The position numbers and the translations under genes are program-made. Below the pieces are notes generated by a model. The model was not told where the DNA came from, did no database searches, and was given only the letters and a program-made list of their open reading frames with translations. A stretch of 8,943 nt of DNA from Burkholderiales bacterium. Lineage in GTDB: Bacteria; Pseudomonadota; Gammaproteobacteria; Burkholderiales; Burkholderiaceae. Position 1 is the stretch's first letter. Every line of letters starts with the position of its first letter. This document shows positions 1 to 7,649 of the stretch, in pieces. The stretch is taken from contig CAHJWV010000747.1 in the NCBI GenBank assembly GCA_903643055.1, positions 1-8,943 on the forward strand, read 5' to 3'.

Positions 1-1377
1 CAGGAATGCGACACCGTCGGCATCACGCGCCCGATCGTCAAGCACAACTTCCTGGTCAAGGACGTGCGCGATCTGGCCGTGACGCTGAAGAAGGCGTTCC
101 ATATTGCGCGCACCGGCCGGCCCGGCCCGGTGGTGGTCGATATCCCGAAAGACGTGTCGCAGAAGACGACGCCTTTCCATTACCCCGCATCGATCGAGAT
201 GCGTTCATACAACCCGGCACGCAAGGGCCATGGCGGGCAAATCCGCAAGGCGGTGCAGTTGCTGCTATCAGCCAAGCGCCCTTACATCTATACCGGTGGC
301 GGTGTGGTGCTCGGCAATGCATCGGCCGAGTTGCGTGAACTGGTCAACCTGCTCGGCTACCCCTGCACCAATACGTTGATGGGTTTGGGCTCGATGCCGG
401 CCAGCGACCCGAAGTTTCTCGGCATGCTGGGCATGCACGGCACTTTTGAAGCCAACATGACGATGCAGAACTGCGATGTTCTGCTGGCCGTGGGGGCGCG
501 CTTTGATGACCGTGTCATTGGCAACCCGAAGCATTTCGCGTCGGTCGAGCGCAAGATCGTTCACATCGACATCGATCCTTCATCGATCTCCAAGCGCGTG
601 AAGGTCGACATCCCGATCGTGGGCGATGTGAAAGACGTACTTCAGGAATTGATCGTTCAGATCAAGGAAGGCCAGGCCCGGCCCGACGTGCAGTCGCTTT
701 CGGCCTGGTGGGGGCAGATCAATGAATGGCGCAAACGCGAGTGCCTGAAATACAAAAACAGCACCGAGGTGATCAAGCCGCAGTACGTCATCGAGACGCT
801 GTGCGAGCTGACCCGCAACCGCGACACCTACATCACGTCCGATGTCGGCCAGCATCAGATGTGGGCCGCGCAGTACTACCGTTTCGAAGAGCCGCGTCGC
901 TGGATCAATTCCGGTGGCCTGGGCACGATGGGTGTGGGTCTGCCGTATGCCATGGGCATCAAGCTGGCCAAGCCCGATTCGGATGTGTTCTGCATCACCG
1001 GCGAAGGCTCGATTCAGATGTGCATCCAGGAGCTGTCGACCTGCCTGCAGCACAAGACGCCGGTGAAGGTGGTTTCGCTCAACAACCGCTATCTGGGCAT
1101 GGTGCGCCAGTGGCAAGAGCTCGACTACGGTGGCCGCTACTCCCACAGCTACATGGAAGCGCTGCCCGATTTCGTCAAGCTTGCCGAGGCCTATGGGCAC
1201 GTCGGCCTGCTGGTTGAAAAGCCATCCGATGTGGAGCCAGCATTGCGTGAAGCCATTCGCCTGAAGGACCGCACCGTGTTCCTCGATGTGCGCACCGACC
1301 CGACCGAAAACGTCTGGCCGATGGTGCAGGCGGGCAAAGGCATTTCCGAGATGCTGCTGGGTTCCGAAGACCTGTGA
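1..1377 (+). CDS. ilvB: Acetolactate synthase (AHAS) large catalytic subunit, 5' end outside window
   Basis: Catalytic subunit of acetohydroxyacid synthase, the ThDP-, Mg- and FAD-dependent cytoplasmic enzyme that condenses two pyruvates (or pyruvate and 2-oxobutyrate) in the first common step of valine, leucine and isoleucine synthesis. The frame is open from base 1, and 458 residues are visible; the family is usually about 570-600 residues, so roughly the first 115-130 are missing. The fragment starts inside the end of the pyrimidine-binding domain (QECDTVGITRP). The central domain follows (MGLGSMPA, GMLGMHGT, GARFDDR), then the ThDP-binding domain with TSDVGQHQMWAAQYY, GGLGTMG and the metal/ThDP motif GEGS (fragment residues 334-337) through LNN (360-362). 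The motif has Glu where E. coli has Asp, which I recall as normal in Pseudomonas and Burkholderiales. The sequence resembles E. coli IlvI most, so ilvI is an equally fair name. ilvH follows after 161 bases. Confidence 0.97.
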   Translation, partial: QECDTVGITRPIVKHNFLVKDVRDLAVTLKKAFHIARTGRPGPVVVDIPKDVSQKTTPFHYPASIEMRSYNPARKGHGGQIRKAVQLLLSAKRPYIYTGGGVVLGNASAELRELVNLLGYPCTNTLMGLGSMPASDPKFLGMLGMHGTFEANMTMQNCDVLLAVGARFDDRVIGNPKHFASVERKIVHIDIDPSSISKRVKVDIPIVGDVKDVLQELIVQIKEGQARPDVQSLSAWWGQINEWRKRECLKYKNSTEVIKPQYVIETLCELTRNRDTYITSDVGQHQMWAAQYYRFEEPRRWINSGGLGTMGVGLPYAMGIKLAKPDSDVFCITGEGSIQMCIQELSTCLQHKTPVKVVSLNNRYLGMVRQWQELDYGGRYSHSYMEALPDFVKLAEAYGHVGLLVEKPSDVEPALREAIRLKDRTVFLDVRTDPTENVWPMVQAGKGISEMLLGSEDL

Positions 1378-1437
1378 CGCGCTGAACCCGGGCCAGCGTT
1401 GCGCGTTACCGCGCGCAGCGGAAAGCCTGGGAGAGGC

Positions 1438-1451
1438 GCCGAACGTTCGGC
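1438..1451. repeat. 14-bp perfect palindrome in the ilvB-ilvH gap
   Basis: GCCGAACGTTCGGC is a perfect dyad with no spacer. As RNA it could fold into a 5-bp stem with a 4-base loop. It lies in the 161-base gap between ilvB and ilvH, which holds no ATG-started ORF. No clear T-run follows, so it is not a standard terminator. A smaller GC hairpin (GCGCG/CGCGC, 1401-1414) lies just upstream. The function is unknown: it could be a protein-binding site, an mRNA-processing or stability element, or chance. Confidence 0.45.
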
Positions 1452-1538
1452 CTTATCACTTTCTTTCAGCGAATCAGAATCAGCGTGGCCAAGGGCTGTC
1501 GGTTACCGCCGAGGGTCTGAAGAGCTCGCTCCAACACC

Positions 1539-2030
1539 ATGAAACACATCATTGCCTTGCTGCTGGAGAACGAGCCCGGTGCGCTGTCGCGCGTCGTTGC
1601 CTTGTTCTCTGCCCGCGGCTACAACATCGAAAGCTTGACGGTCGCCACGACCGAAGACCCTTCGTTGTCACGCATGACCATCGTGACCACAGGCTCCGAC
1701 GACGTCATCGAGCAGATCACCAAGCACTTGAACCGCCTGATCGAGGTCGTGAAGGTGGTCGACCTGACCGAAGGCAGTTTCACCGAGCGCGAATTGATGC
1801 TCATCAAGGTGCGCGCCGTCGGCAAGGAACGCGAAGAGATGAAGCGCATGGCGGACATCTTCCGCGGCCGCATCATCGATGTGACAGAGAAAAGCTACAC
1901 CATTGAGTTGACGGGCGATGCGTCCAAGCTCGATGCCTTCATCGAGGCCATCGATCGCACCGCCATTTTGGAAACCGTACGCACCGGCACCAGCGGGATC
2001 GGTCGCGGCGAGCGCATTTTGCGCGCGTGA
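1539..2030 (+). CDS. ilvH: Acetolactate synthase small regulatory subunit
   Basis: Regulatory subunit of acetohydroxyacid synthase; it activates the large subunit and gives valine feedback inhibition. It has 163 residues, the normal length for E. coli-type IlvH, and aligns from its first residue. The N-terminal ACT domain spans about residues 3-75, with LLENEPGALSRV and ARGYNIESLTV; the C-terminal regulatory domain contains IFRGRIIDVTEKSYTIE (about 108-124). Asn11, Gly14, Ser17 and Asn29 are all present; changes at these sites in E. coli IlvH relieve valine inhibition, so I infer a valine-sensitive enzyme. The ATG is the only usable start, because an in-frame TGA sits 18 bases upstream. The ribosome-binding site is poor: the nearest purine-rich run (GAGGG, 1511-1515) is 23 bases away. 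ilvC follows after 47 bases. Confidence 0.97.
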   Translation: MKHIIALLLENEPGALSRVVALFSARGYNIESLTVATTEDPSLSRMTIVTTGSDDVIEQITKHLNRLIEVVKVVDLTEGSFTERELMLIKVRAVGKEREEMKRMADIFRGRIIDVTEKSYTIELTGDASKLDAFIEAIDRTAILETVRTGTSGIGRGERILRA

Positions 2031-2062
2031 ATCCTCACCGAACCCCGCACTTGAAGCACTGA

Positions 2063-3094
<1,032 letters not shown>

Positions 3095-3136
3095 CCGACA
3101 ACGGATCTGGCCGCGTTGAAAACAGCGCGTCTACCT

Positions 3137-3167
3137 AAAGCCGCAGGGGAGACCTTGCGGCTTTTTT
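3137..3167 (+). terminator. Intrinsic terminator after ilvC
   Basis: A stem of AAAGCCGCA pairs with TGCGGCTTT, extended inward by GG/CC with one bulged base, around a short GGAGA loop, and runs straight into six T residues (3162-3167). It starts 42 bases after the ilvC stop and separates the ilvBHC unit from pssA. Confidence 0.88.
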
Positions 3168-3236
3168 GTGGGTAAGAGGTATGAGGTGGCGCTGGAGTAT
3201 CCTTCGCCCCTTGAAAATTCAACCGCTTCCAGGGAC

Positions 3237-4070
3237 ATGAACCAGATGCACGATGGTGAACAAACGGTGGCAGATCCGGACGACGGGCCGCTGCCGCGGC
3301 GTCGCAAGGGCATCTACATCCTGCCTAATCTGTTCACGCTGGCCGCGCTGTTCGGTGGCTTCTATGCGATCGTGATGGCGATGAACGGGCGCTTCGATCA
3401 GTCGGCCATCGGCATCTTGTGCGCGATGGTGCTCGACAGTCTCGACGGCCGTGTCGCGCGCATGACCAATACGCAAAGCACGTTTGGCGAGCAGATGGAC
3501 AGCCTGTCGGACATGGTGTCCTTCGGTGCGGCGCCGGCGCTGATCGTCTATGAATGGGCGCTGAAGGGCCTGGGCAAGCTGGGCTGGATCGCCGCCTTCG
3601 TCTATTGCTCGTGTGCCGCCTTGCGGCTCGCCCGCTTCAACACCAACCTCACTGTGGTCGACAAACGCTTCTTCCAGGGGCTGCCGAGCCCAGCTGCTGC
3701 AGCGCTGGTGATGGGCTTCATCTTCCTGATGGACGACCAAGGTTTCAAGGGCGGCCAAGAAGGCGAATGGCTGGCTTGGACGGCGTTCAGCTTCACGCTG
3801 TATGCCGGCTTGACGATGGTGACCAACATCCCGTTCTATAGCTTCAAGGACGTCAGCTTCAAGCGTTCGGTGCCATTTGTCGTCATTGTTGCCATCGCGT
3901 TAGGCATTGCGATCATCAACATCCATGTGCCTTCGGTGCTGTTCGGCATCTTCTGCATCTATGGCCTGTCCGGCTATGGCGTGTACGTCTGGAAGCGGGT
4001 CAAGGGCCGCCCGGTCAGCGTGATTGCCACCTCCACCGACGAGCCCGATGAAGAAGGCCTGCACCGCTGA
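3237..4070 (+). CDS. pssA: CDP-diacylglycerol--serine O-phosphatidyltransferase (phosphatidylserine synthase)
   Basis: Integral membrane enzyme that transfers phosphatidyl from CDP-diacylglycerol to L-serine, giving phosphatidylserine, the precursor of phosphatidylethanolamine. The full CDP-alcohol phosphotransferase signature DG-x2-AR-x8-G-x3-D-x3-D is present at residues 70-92 (Asp70, Gly71, Ala74, Arg75, Gly84, Asp88, Asp92). About six to eight hydrophobic segments follow the pattern of the Bacillus/Helicobacter-type membrane PssA, not the peripheral E. coli enzyme. The start is uncertain. The frame is open from a GTG at 3168 that abuts the upstream terminator; ATG 3237 (277 aa) or ATG 3246 (274 aa) is more likely. 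The only purine run, AGGGA at 3231-3235, is too close to 3237 but about 10 bases from 3246. The N-terminus is a hydrophilic, basic lead-in (RRRKG) before the first membrane segment. It sits between the ilv and leu genes, as in other Burkholderiales, but psd is not beside it. Confidence 0.93.
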   Translation: MNQMHDGEQTVADPDDGPLPRRRKGIYILPNLFTLAALFGGFYAIVMAMNGRFDQSAIGILCAMVLDSLDGRVARMTNTQSTFGEQMDSLSDMVSFGAAPALIVYEWALKGLGKLGWIAAFVYCSCAALRLARFNTNLTVVDKRFFQGLPSPAAAALVMGFIFLMDDQGFKGGQEGEWLAWTAFSFTLYAGLTMVTNIPFYSFKDVSFKRSVPFVVIVAIALGIAIINIHVPSVLFGIFCIYGLSGYGVYVWKRVKGRPVSVIATSTDEPDEEGLHR

Positions 4071-4077
4071 AGCTGCA

Positions 4078-4086
4078 TGCTATATT
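4078..4086 (+). promoter_or_regulatory. Candidate extended -10 promoter for the leu leader
   Basis: TGC-TATATT is a TGn extended -10 element (TATATT at 4081-4086), just after the pssA stop. No good -35 hexamer is seen 16-18 bases upstream (4058-4063 reads CCTGCA), which an extended -10 can tolerate. The expected transcription start is about 4092-4094, at or next to the first base of the leader-peptide ATG. Confidence 0.5.
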
Positions 4087-4093
4087 CGTTCTC

Positions 4094-4150
4094 ATGATGT
4101 TTCTGACCATGATCTCGCTAGCGCTACCAGGAGTACCACGGGTGCGCTGA
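4094..4150 (+). CDS. leuL: Putative leu operon leader peptide (attenuator peptide)
   Basis: An 18-codon ORF encoding MMFLTMISLALPGVPRVR, ending in TGA at 4148-4150. Leucine codons are at positions 4 (CTG), 9 and 11 (both CTA). CTA is a rare codon in high-GC genomes; E. coli leuL also uses CTA for its control leucines. The two CTA codons (4118-4120, 4124-4126) lie in the 5' arm of a hairpin that competes with an antiterminator (see the attenuator entry), so ribosome stalling there could sense charged tRNA-Leu. There is no Shine-Dalgarno, but the candidate -10 element places the transcription start at or beside the ATG, so it may be a leaderless ORF like trpL in Sinorhizobium. ATG 4097 is an alternative start that changes nothing else. 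The peptide itself probably has no function once made. The gene name is by analogy; I do not recall an annotated homolog. Confidence 0.62.
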   Translation: MMFLTMISLALPGVPRVR

Positions 4151-4218
4151 TCGTTCACGTCTCTACGTTTTCGTCTCAAAGGCCCGTATGCAACCAGCAG
4201 CGGGCCTTTTTGTTTTTT
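4119..4218 (+). promoter_or_regulatory. Predicted leucine transcription attenuator (1:2, 2:3, 3:4 hairpins)
   Basis: Three mutually exclusive pairings can be drawn by hand. 1:2: 4119-4128 with 4141-4149, nine pairs with one bulged T, covering both CTA codons and ending in the leader stop. 2:3 (antiterminator): ACGGGT 4138-4143 with GCCCGT 4182-4187, plus GTA 4133-4135 with TGC 4189-4191. 3:4 (terminator): 4178-4186 with 4201-4209, followed by T-runs. A ribosome stalled at the CTA codons would block arm 1 and free arm 2 for the antiterminator. A ribosome reaching the stop would cover arm 2 and let the terminator form. This matches the enterobacterial leu and trp scheme. The pairings come from the sequence; the regulation is inferred. 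Confidence 0.65.
4178..4218 (+). terminator. Intrinsic terminator upstream of leuA (attenuator arms 3:4)
   Basis: AAAGGCCCG (4178-4186) and CGGGCCTTT (4201-4209) form a perfect 9-bp stem around a 14-base loop. The T-rich tail is 4207-4218, interrupted by one G. It ends 43 bases before the leuA start, so it must be bypassed for leuA expression, and it is also the only terminator between pssA and leuA. Confidence 0.88.
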
Positions 4219-4261
4219 CGGGATTGCTGGTTGCGCACATGATGAACTGGAGATTCCTGCC

Positions 4262-5956
4262 ATGTTGAAGCAACCGAATTCGAAGTACCGCCCCTTCACG
4301 ACGATCGCTTTGCCCGATCGGCGTTGGCCCGATGCCGTGATCGATCGCGCGCCGCGTTGGCTGAGTACCGATCTGCGCGATGGCAATCAGGCCTTGATCG
4401 AGCCGATGGACCCGCAACGCAAGCTGCGCATGTTCGAGATGCTGTTGCGCGTTGGCTTTAAGGAAATCGAGGTCGGCTTTCCGTCGGCGTCGCAGACGGA
4501 TTTCGATTTCGTTCGCATGCTGATTGAGCAAAGCCTGGTGCCGGACGACTTGACGATTCAGGTTCTAACGCAGGCACGCGAACCCTTGATTCGGCGTACC
4601 TTCGAAGCTTTGCGTGGCGCCAAGCAGGCGGTGGTTCATCTTTACAACCCGACGGCACCGGGCATGCGCAAGGTGGTGCTGGGCTTGAGTCAAGAGGGCG
4701 TGATTGAACTTGCGACGCAGCACACGCGGATCATTCGGCAGCTCGCCGATGCACACCCTGAAACACGATGGTCCTTCGAATATTCGCCCGAAACATTTTC
4801 TGACACAGAGCTGGAATTCTCCAAGCGCATCGTCGATGCCGTGACCGAAGTCTGGCAACCAACGCCTGAGCACAAATGCATCATCAATCTGCCGACCACG
4901 ATCGAGCGCAGCACACCGAATGTGTTTGCCGACATGATCGAATGGATGGACCGCCACATGGCTCGGCGCGATTCGATCGTGCTGTGCGTGCATCCGCATA
5001 ACGATCGCGGTACTGGCACTGCAGCCGCTGAGCTGGCGTTGATGGCCGGTGCCGAGCGCATCGAGGGTTGCTTGTTCGGCAACGGCGAACGCACAGGCAA
5101 CCTCGATCTTGTCAACGTGGCGCTGAATCTCTATACCCAGGGCGTGTCGCCGGGGCTCGACTTCTCTGACATCGACGAAGTTCGCCGCTGTGTCGAGTTC
5201 TGCAATCAATTGCCAGTGCATCCGCGCCACCCTTACGTGGGAGACTTGGTCTACACCTCGTTCTCCGGATCGCATCAAGATGCCATCAAGAAAGCCTTCG
5301 CAGCGAGGCGAGACGATGACATCTGGGACATGCCTTATTTGCCGATCGATCCCAAAGACGTGGGGCGCAACTATGACGCCGTGATCCGCGTCAACAGCCA
5401 GTCCGGCAAGGGCGGCATCTCTTATCTGCTTGAAAATGAATACGGGCTTGAGTTGCCGCGCAGGCTGCAGATAGAGTTCAGCCAAGCCGTGCAGACGGTG
5501 ATGGATAACACCGGCAAGGAGCTGAACGCGGGCGAGATCTGGTCGATCTTTCAGCAGCAGTACGGCGTCGATCGCATCGATGCCGACATCACGCAGGCCG
5601 AGATCAAGCCCATTGCGGATCAGCAGGTTCAGGTCTCGACCACCGTACAGATCAGCGGGCGCCGGCTGGGCGTCAAAGGGCAGGGCAGTGGCCCGATCGA
5701 TGCTTTCATTGCCGGCATCAATCGGCACTTGGCGGTACCGATTCGTTTGCTGGACTATCACGAGCATGCGATCGGCAGTGGCGCCCATGCCAAAGCCGTG
5801 GCCTACATGGAATTGCGCGTGGCCGACTGTGTCACATTGTTCGGCGTAGGCATTGATGCCAACATCGTCTCCGCGTCGCTGAAAGCGATTCTTTCCGGTT
5901 TGCAACGTGCTGCCGAGCGCCAGGCCTTGCCGTTGGCGCCGGCCACACTCACCTAA
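4262..5956 (+). CDS. leuA: 2-isopropylmalate synthase, long (yeast/actinobacterial-type) form
   Basis: Condenses acetyl-CoA with 2-oxoisovalerate to 2-isopropylmalate, the committed step of leucine synthesis, in the cytoplasm. It has 564 residues, the length of the long LeuA subfamily typified by M. tuberculosis and yeast. The DRE-TIM barrel starts with STDLRDGNQ (catalytic Arg39, metal ligand Asp40) and has the metal-binding HPHND (His244, His246) and GNGERTGN (273-280, ligand Asn274). The subdomain linker keeps FSGSHQD (334-340, His338) and Tyr371 in the segment ending VNSQSGKGG, equivalent to the catalytic His and Tyr of the M. tuberculosis enzyme. The C-terminal leucine-binding dimer domain spans about 430-555, with GQGSGP at 473-478, so leucine feedback inhibition is expected. 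The Shine-Dalgarno GGAG (4249-4252) lies 9 bases before the ATG. It lies behind a predicted leucine attenuator, and a second, different leuA follows 30 bases downstream. Confidence 0.95.
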   Translation: MLKQPNSKYRPFTTIALPDRRWPDAVIDRAPRWLSTDLRDGNQALIEPMDPQRKLRMFEMLLRVGFKEIEVGFPSASQTDFDFVRMLIEQSLVPDDLTIQVLTQAREPLIRRTFEALRGAKQAVVHLYNPTAPGMRKVVLGLSQEGVIELATQHTRIIRQLADAHPETRWSFEYSPETFSDTELEFSKRIVDAVTEVWQPTPEHKCIINLPTTIERSTPNVFADMIEWMDRHMARRDSIVLCVHPHNDRGTGTAAAELALMAGAERIEGCLFGNGERTGNLDLVNVALNLYTQGVSPGLDFSDIDEVRRCVEFCNQLPVHPRHPYVGDLVYTSFSGSHQDAIKKAFAARRDDDIWDMPYLPIDPKDVGRNYDAVIRVNSQSGKGGISYLLENEYGLELPRRLQIEFSQAVQTVMDNTGKELNAGEIWSIFQQQYGVDRIDADITQAEIKPIADQQVQVSTTVQISGRRLGVKGQGSGPIDAFIAGINRHLAVPIRLLDYHEHAIGSGAHAKAVAYMELRVADCVTLFGVGIDANIVSASLKAILSGLQRAAERQALPLAPATLT

Positions 5957-5986
5957 GATTTCAACCACCAAACTGAGGAGCCACCC

Positions 5987-7531
5987 ATGACCACCGACAA
6001 GCTCATCATTTTCGACACTACCCTGCGCGACGGCGAGCAGTCGCCTGGGGCATCAATGACCCGCGACGAAAAGTTGCGCATTGCACGCCAGTTGGAGCGG
6101 CTGAAGGTCGATGTCATCGAGGCCGGTTTTGCAGCCTCGTCGAATGGTGACTTCGAAGCGGTCAAGGCGATCGCGCTGGCCATCAAGGACAGCACGGTCT
6201 GCTCATTGGCGCGGGCCAATGATCGCGACATCTCGCGGGCAGCCGAGGCATTGCAAGGCGGCGCGTCGACGCGCATCCACCTGTTCCTTGCAACCAGCGC
6301 GCTGCACATGGAAAAGAAGCTGCGCATGACGCCGGATCAGGTCTTTGAGCAGGCGCGCGCATCCACCAGGTTTGCCCGCAACCTGACGGGGGATGTGGAG
6401 TTTTCACCCGAAGACGGCTACCGCTCGGACCCCGATTTTCTGTGTCGCGTGATCGAAGCGGTGATCGATGCTGGCGCGACAACGATCAATCTGCCGGACA
6501 CCGTGGGTTACGCGATTCCGGAGTTGTATGGCAACTTCATCTTGAACCTTCGGCAGCGCATTCCCAACGCTGACAAAGCCGTGTGGTCAGTCCATTGCCA
6601 CAACGATCTCGGCATGGCCGTGGCTAACTCCCTGGCTGGCGTGAAGATCGGTGGTGCCCGCCAGGTCGAGTGCACGATCAATGGCCTGGGTGAGCGGGCA
6701 GGCAATTGTGCGCTGGAAGAGGTCGTGATGGCGGTGCGCACCCGCAAAGACTACTTCGGGCTGACGCTCGGGATTGATGCAACGCAGATCGTTCCGGCCT
6801 CTCGGCTGGTGTCGCAGACCACCGGCTTTGTCGTTCAGCCAAACAAGGCGGTGGTTGGCGCCAACGCCTTTGCGCATGCTTCTGGCATTCACCAAGACGG
6901 CGTACTGAAAGCCCGCGACACCTACGAGATCATGCGGGCCGAAGACGTGGGCTGGGCCGCTAACAAGATCGTGCTGGGTAAGCTTTCGGGCCGCAATGCC
7001 TTCAAGCAGCGCTTGCAAGACCTTGGCATCCAGATGCAATCGGAAGCCGAGGTCAATCAGGCCTTCGCCAGGTTCAAGGAGTTGGCGGATCGTAAGAGCG
7101 ACATCTTTGATGAAGACATTGTCGCGTTGGTGATGGATGGCGCTGCCGCCATCGACCAGGAGCACTACCGATTGGTGGCCTTGTCGCAGCGCTCGGAAAT
7201 GGGCGAACGGCCGCACGCGAAGATCACTTTTTCCGCAGGCGACGTCGAGCATCACGCGGAAAGCGAGGGCAACGGGCCGGTCGATGCGAGCCTGAAGGCA
7301 ATTGAGTCCAAGGTGCAATCTGGGGTCGAATTGCTGTTGTATTCGGTCAATGCGATTACCTCGGGCAGCACAGAATCTCAGGGTGAGGTGACGGTGCGGT
7401 TGCAACAAGGCGGTCGAATCGTCAACGGCGTGGGAGCTGATCCAGACATCGTCGTGGCTTCGGCCAAGGCTTACCTTTCCGCGCTGAACAAGCTTCACAC
7501 CAAAAACGAACGCGTTGCCGCCCAGGGCTGA
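5987..7531 (+). CDS. leuA: 2-isopropylmalate synthase, short (enterobacterial-type) form
   Basis: A second 2-isopropylmalate synthase, of the subfamily that includes E. coli LeuA; 514 residues is a normal length. The N-terminal barrel begins [15 protein letters not shown] (Arg14, Asp15) and has HCHND (His203, Cys204, His205) and [11 protein letters not shown] (Asn240) for metal and substrate binding. The linker has SGIHQDG and GKLSGRNAF. The C-terminal regulatory dimer domain, about 390-505, has GNGPVD at 428-433. HCHND and GNCALEE separate it from the long-form LeuA just upstream, which has HPHND and GNLDLV instead, so the two are not a recent duplication. A strong Shine-Dalgarno GAGGAG (5975-5980) lies 6 bases before the ATG, and the 30-base gap implies co-transcription. 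Citramalate synthase and homocitrate synthase are relatives, but the overall match favours IPMS. Its true substrate and leucine sensitivity are not settled by sequence. Confidence 0.94.
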   Translation: MTTDKLIIFDTTLRDGEQSPGASMTRDEKLRIARQLERLKVDVIEAGFAASSNGDFEAVKAIALAIKDSTVCSLARANDRDISRAAEALQGGASTRIHLFLATSALHMEKKLRMTPDQVFEQARASTRFARNLTGDVEFSPEDGYRSDPDFLCRVIEAVIDAGATTINLPDTVGYAIPELYGNFILNLRQRIPNADKAVWSVHCHNDLGMAVANSLAGVKIGGARQVECTINGLGERAGNCALEEVVMAVRTRKDYFGLTLGIDATQIVPASRLVSQTTGFVVQPNKAVVGANAFAHASGIHQDGVLKARDTYEIMRAEDVGWAANKIVLGKLSGRNAFKQRLQDLGIQMQSEAEVNQAFARFKELADRKSDIFDEDIVALVMDGAAAIDQEHYRLVALSQRSEMGERPHAKITFSAGDVEHHAESEGNGPVDASLKAIESKVQSGVELLLYSVNAITSGSTESQGEVTVRLQQGGRIVNGVGADPDIVVASAKAYLSALNKLHTKNERVAAQG

Positions 7532-7572
7532 CGATTTGTCATCCATCTGACAACTCCTTATCCCGACTTGAG

Positions 7573-7611
7573 AAAAGGCACGTAAGTTTTTGATCTTGCG
7601 TGCTTTTTTTT
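7573..7611 (+). terminator. Intrinsic terminator after the second leuA
   Basis: GCACGTAAG (7578-7586) pairs with CTTGCGTGC (7595-7603) over nine pairs including one G-T, around an 8-base loop. Upstream A residues (7573-7576) face an uninterrupted run of eight T (7604-7611). It starts about 40 bases after the leuA stop and closes the leu unit. Confidence 0.92.
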
Positions 7612-7624
7612 CATCACCTACACT
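7596..7624 (+). promoter_or_regulatory. Candidate sigma-70 promoter for pbpG
   Basis: TTGCGT (7596-7601) and TACACT (7619-7624) are spaced 17 bases apart; three of six and four of six positions match the consensus. The -35 lies inside the 3' arm of the preceding terminator, and the spacer contains its T-run. The predicted start, about 7631, is 20 bases before the pbpG ATG. This is a by-eye match only. Confidence 0.35.
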
Positions 7625-7631
7625 TAGGTGA
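7614..7631. repeat. 7-bp inverted repeat overlapping the candidate pbpG promoter
   Basis: TCACCTA (7614-7620) and TAGGTGA (7625-7631) are perfect inverted copies separated by CACT. The repeat spans the candidate -10 element and lies just after the leuA terminator T-run, 18 bases before pbpG. It could be an operator for a dimeric regulator or a small 5' mRNA hairpin. Confidence 0.5.
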
Positions 7632-7649
7632 CGGTCTGTCAAGGGGTTC

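Noticed and set aside
1000..1008. GEG instead of GDG in the ThDP motif of the acetolactate synthase large subunit.
   Set aside because: It looks like a missing metal ligand, but I recall GEGSIQM as the usual form in Pseudomonas and Burkholderiales enzymes, and Glu can still bind the metal. Not treated as novel.
1401..1414. Short GC hairpin (GCGCG-TTAC-CGCGC) after ilvB, as a possible terminator.
   Set aside because: The stem is only 5-6 pairs and no T-run follows, and ilvH downstream needs transcription. Mentioned only as part of the gap.
3175..3203. Possible pssA promoter with TATCCT (3198-3203) as the -10 element.
   Set aside because: No acceptable -35 hexamer lies 16-18 bases upstream and there is no extended -10 TGn. 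Not enough to report as a feature.
3168..3236. GTG at 3168 as the pssA start, giving a 300-residue protein.
   Set aside because: The GTG directly abuts the terminator T-run and has no ribosome-binding site. The added 23 residues do not resemble the family, and ATG 3237 or 3246 is a better choice.
4239..4268. Nine-codon ORF (MMNWRFLPC) overlapping the leuA start by seven bases.
   Set aside because: It has no ribosome-binding site of its own and contains the leuA Shine-Dalgarno. It is probably a chance ORF, although translational coupling cannot be excluded.
4565..5971. Long - strand open frame (468 codons) opposite the first leuA, and similar long antisense frames opposite ilvC and the second leuA.
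   Set aside because: These are shadows of high-GC coding sequence. Their translations resemble no family I know, and the + strand genes are complete with all motifs.
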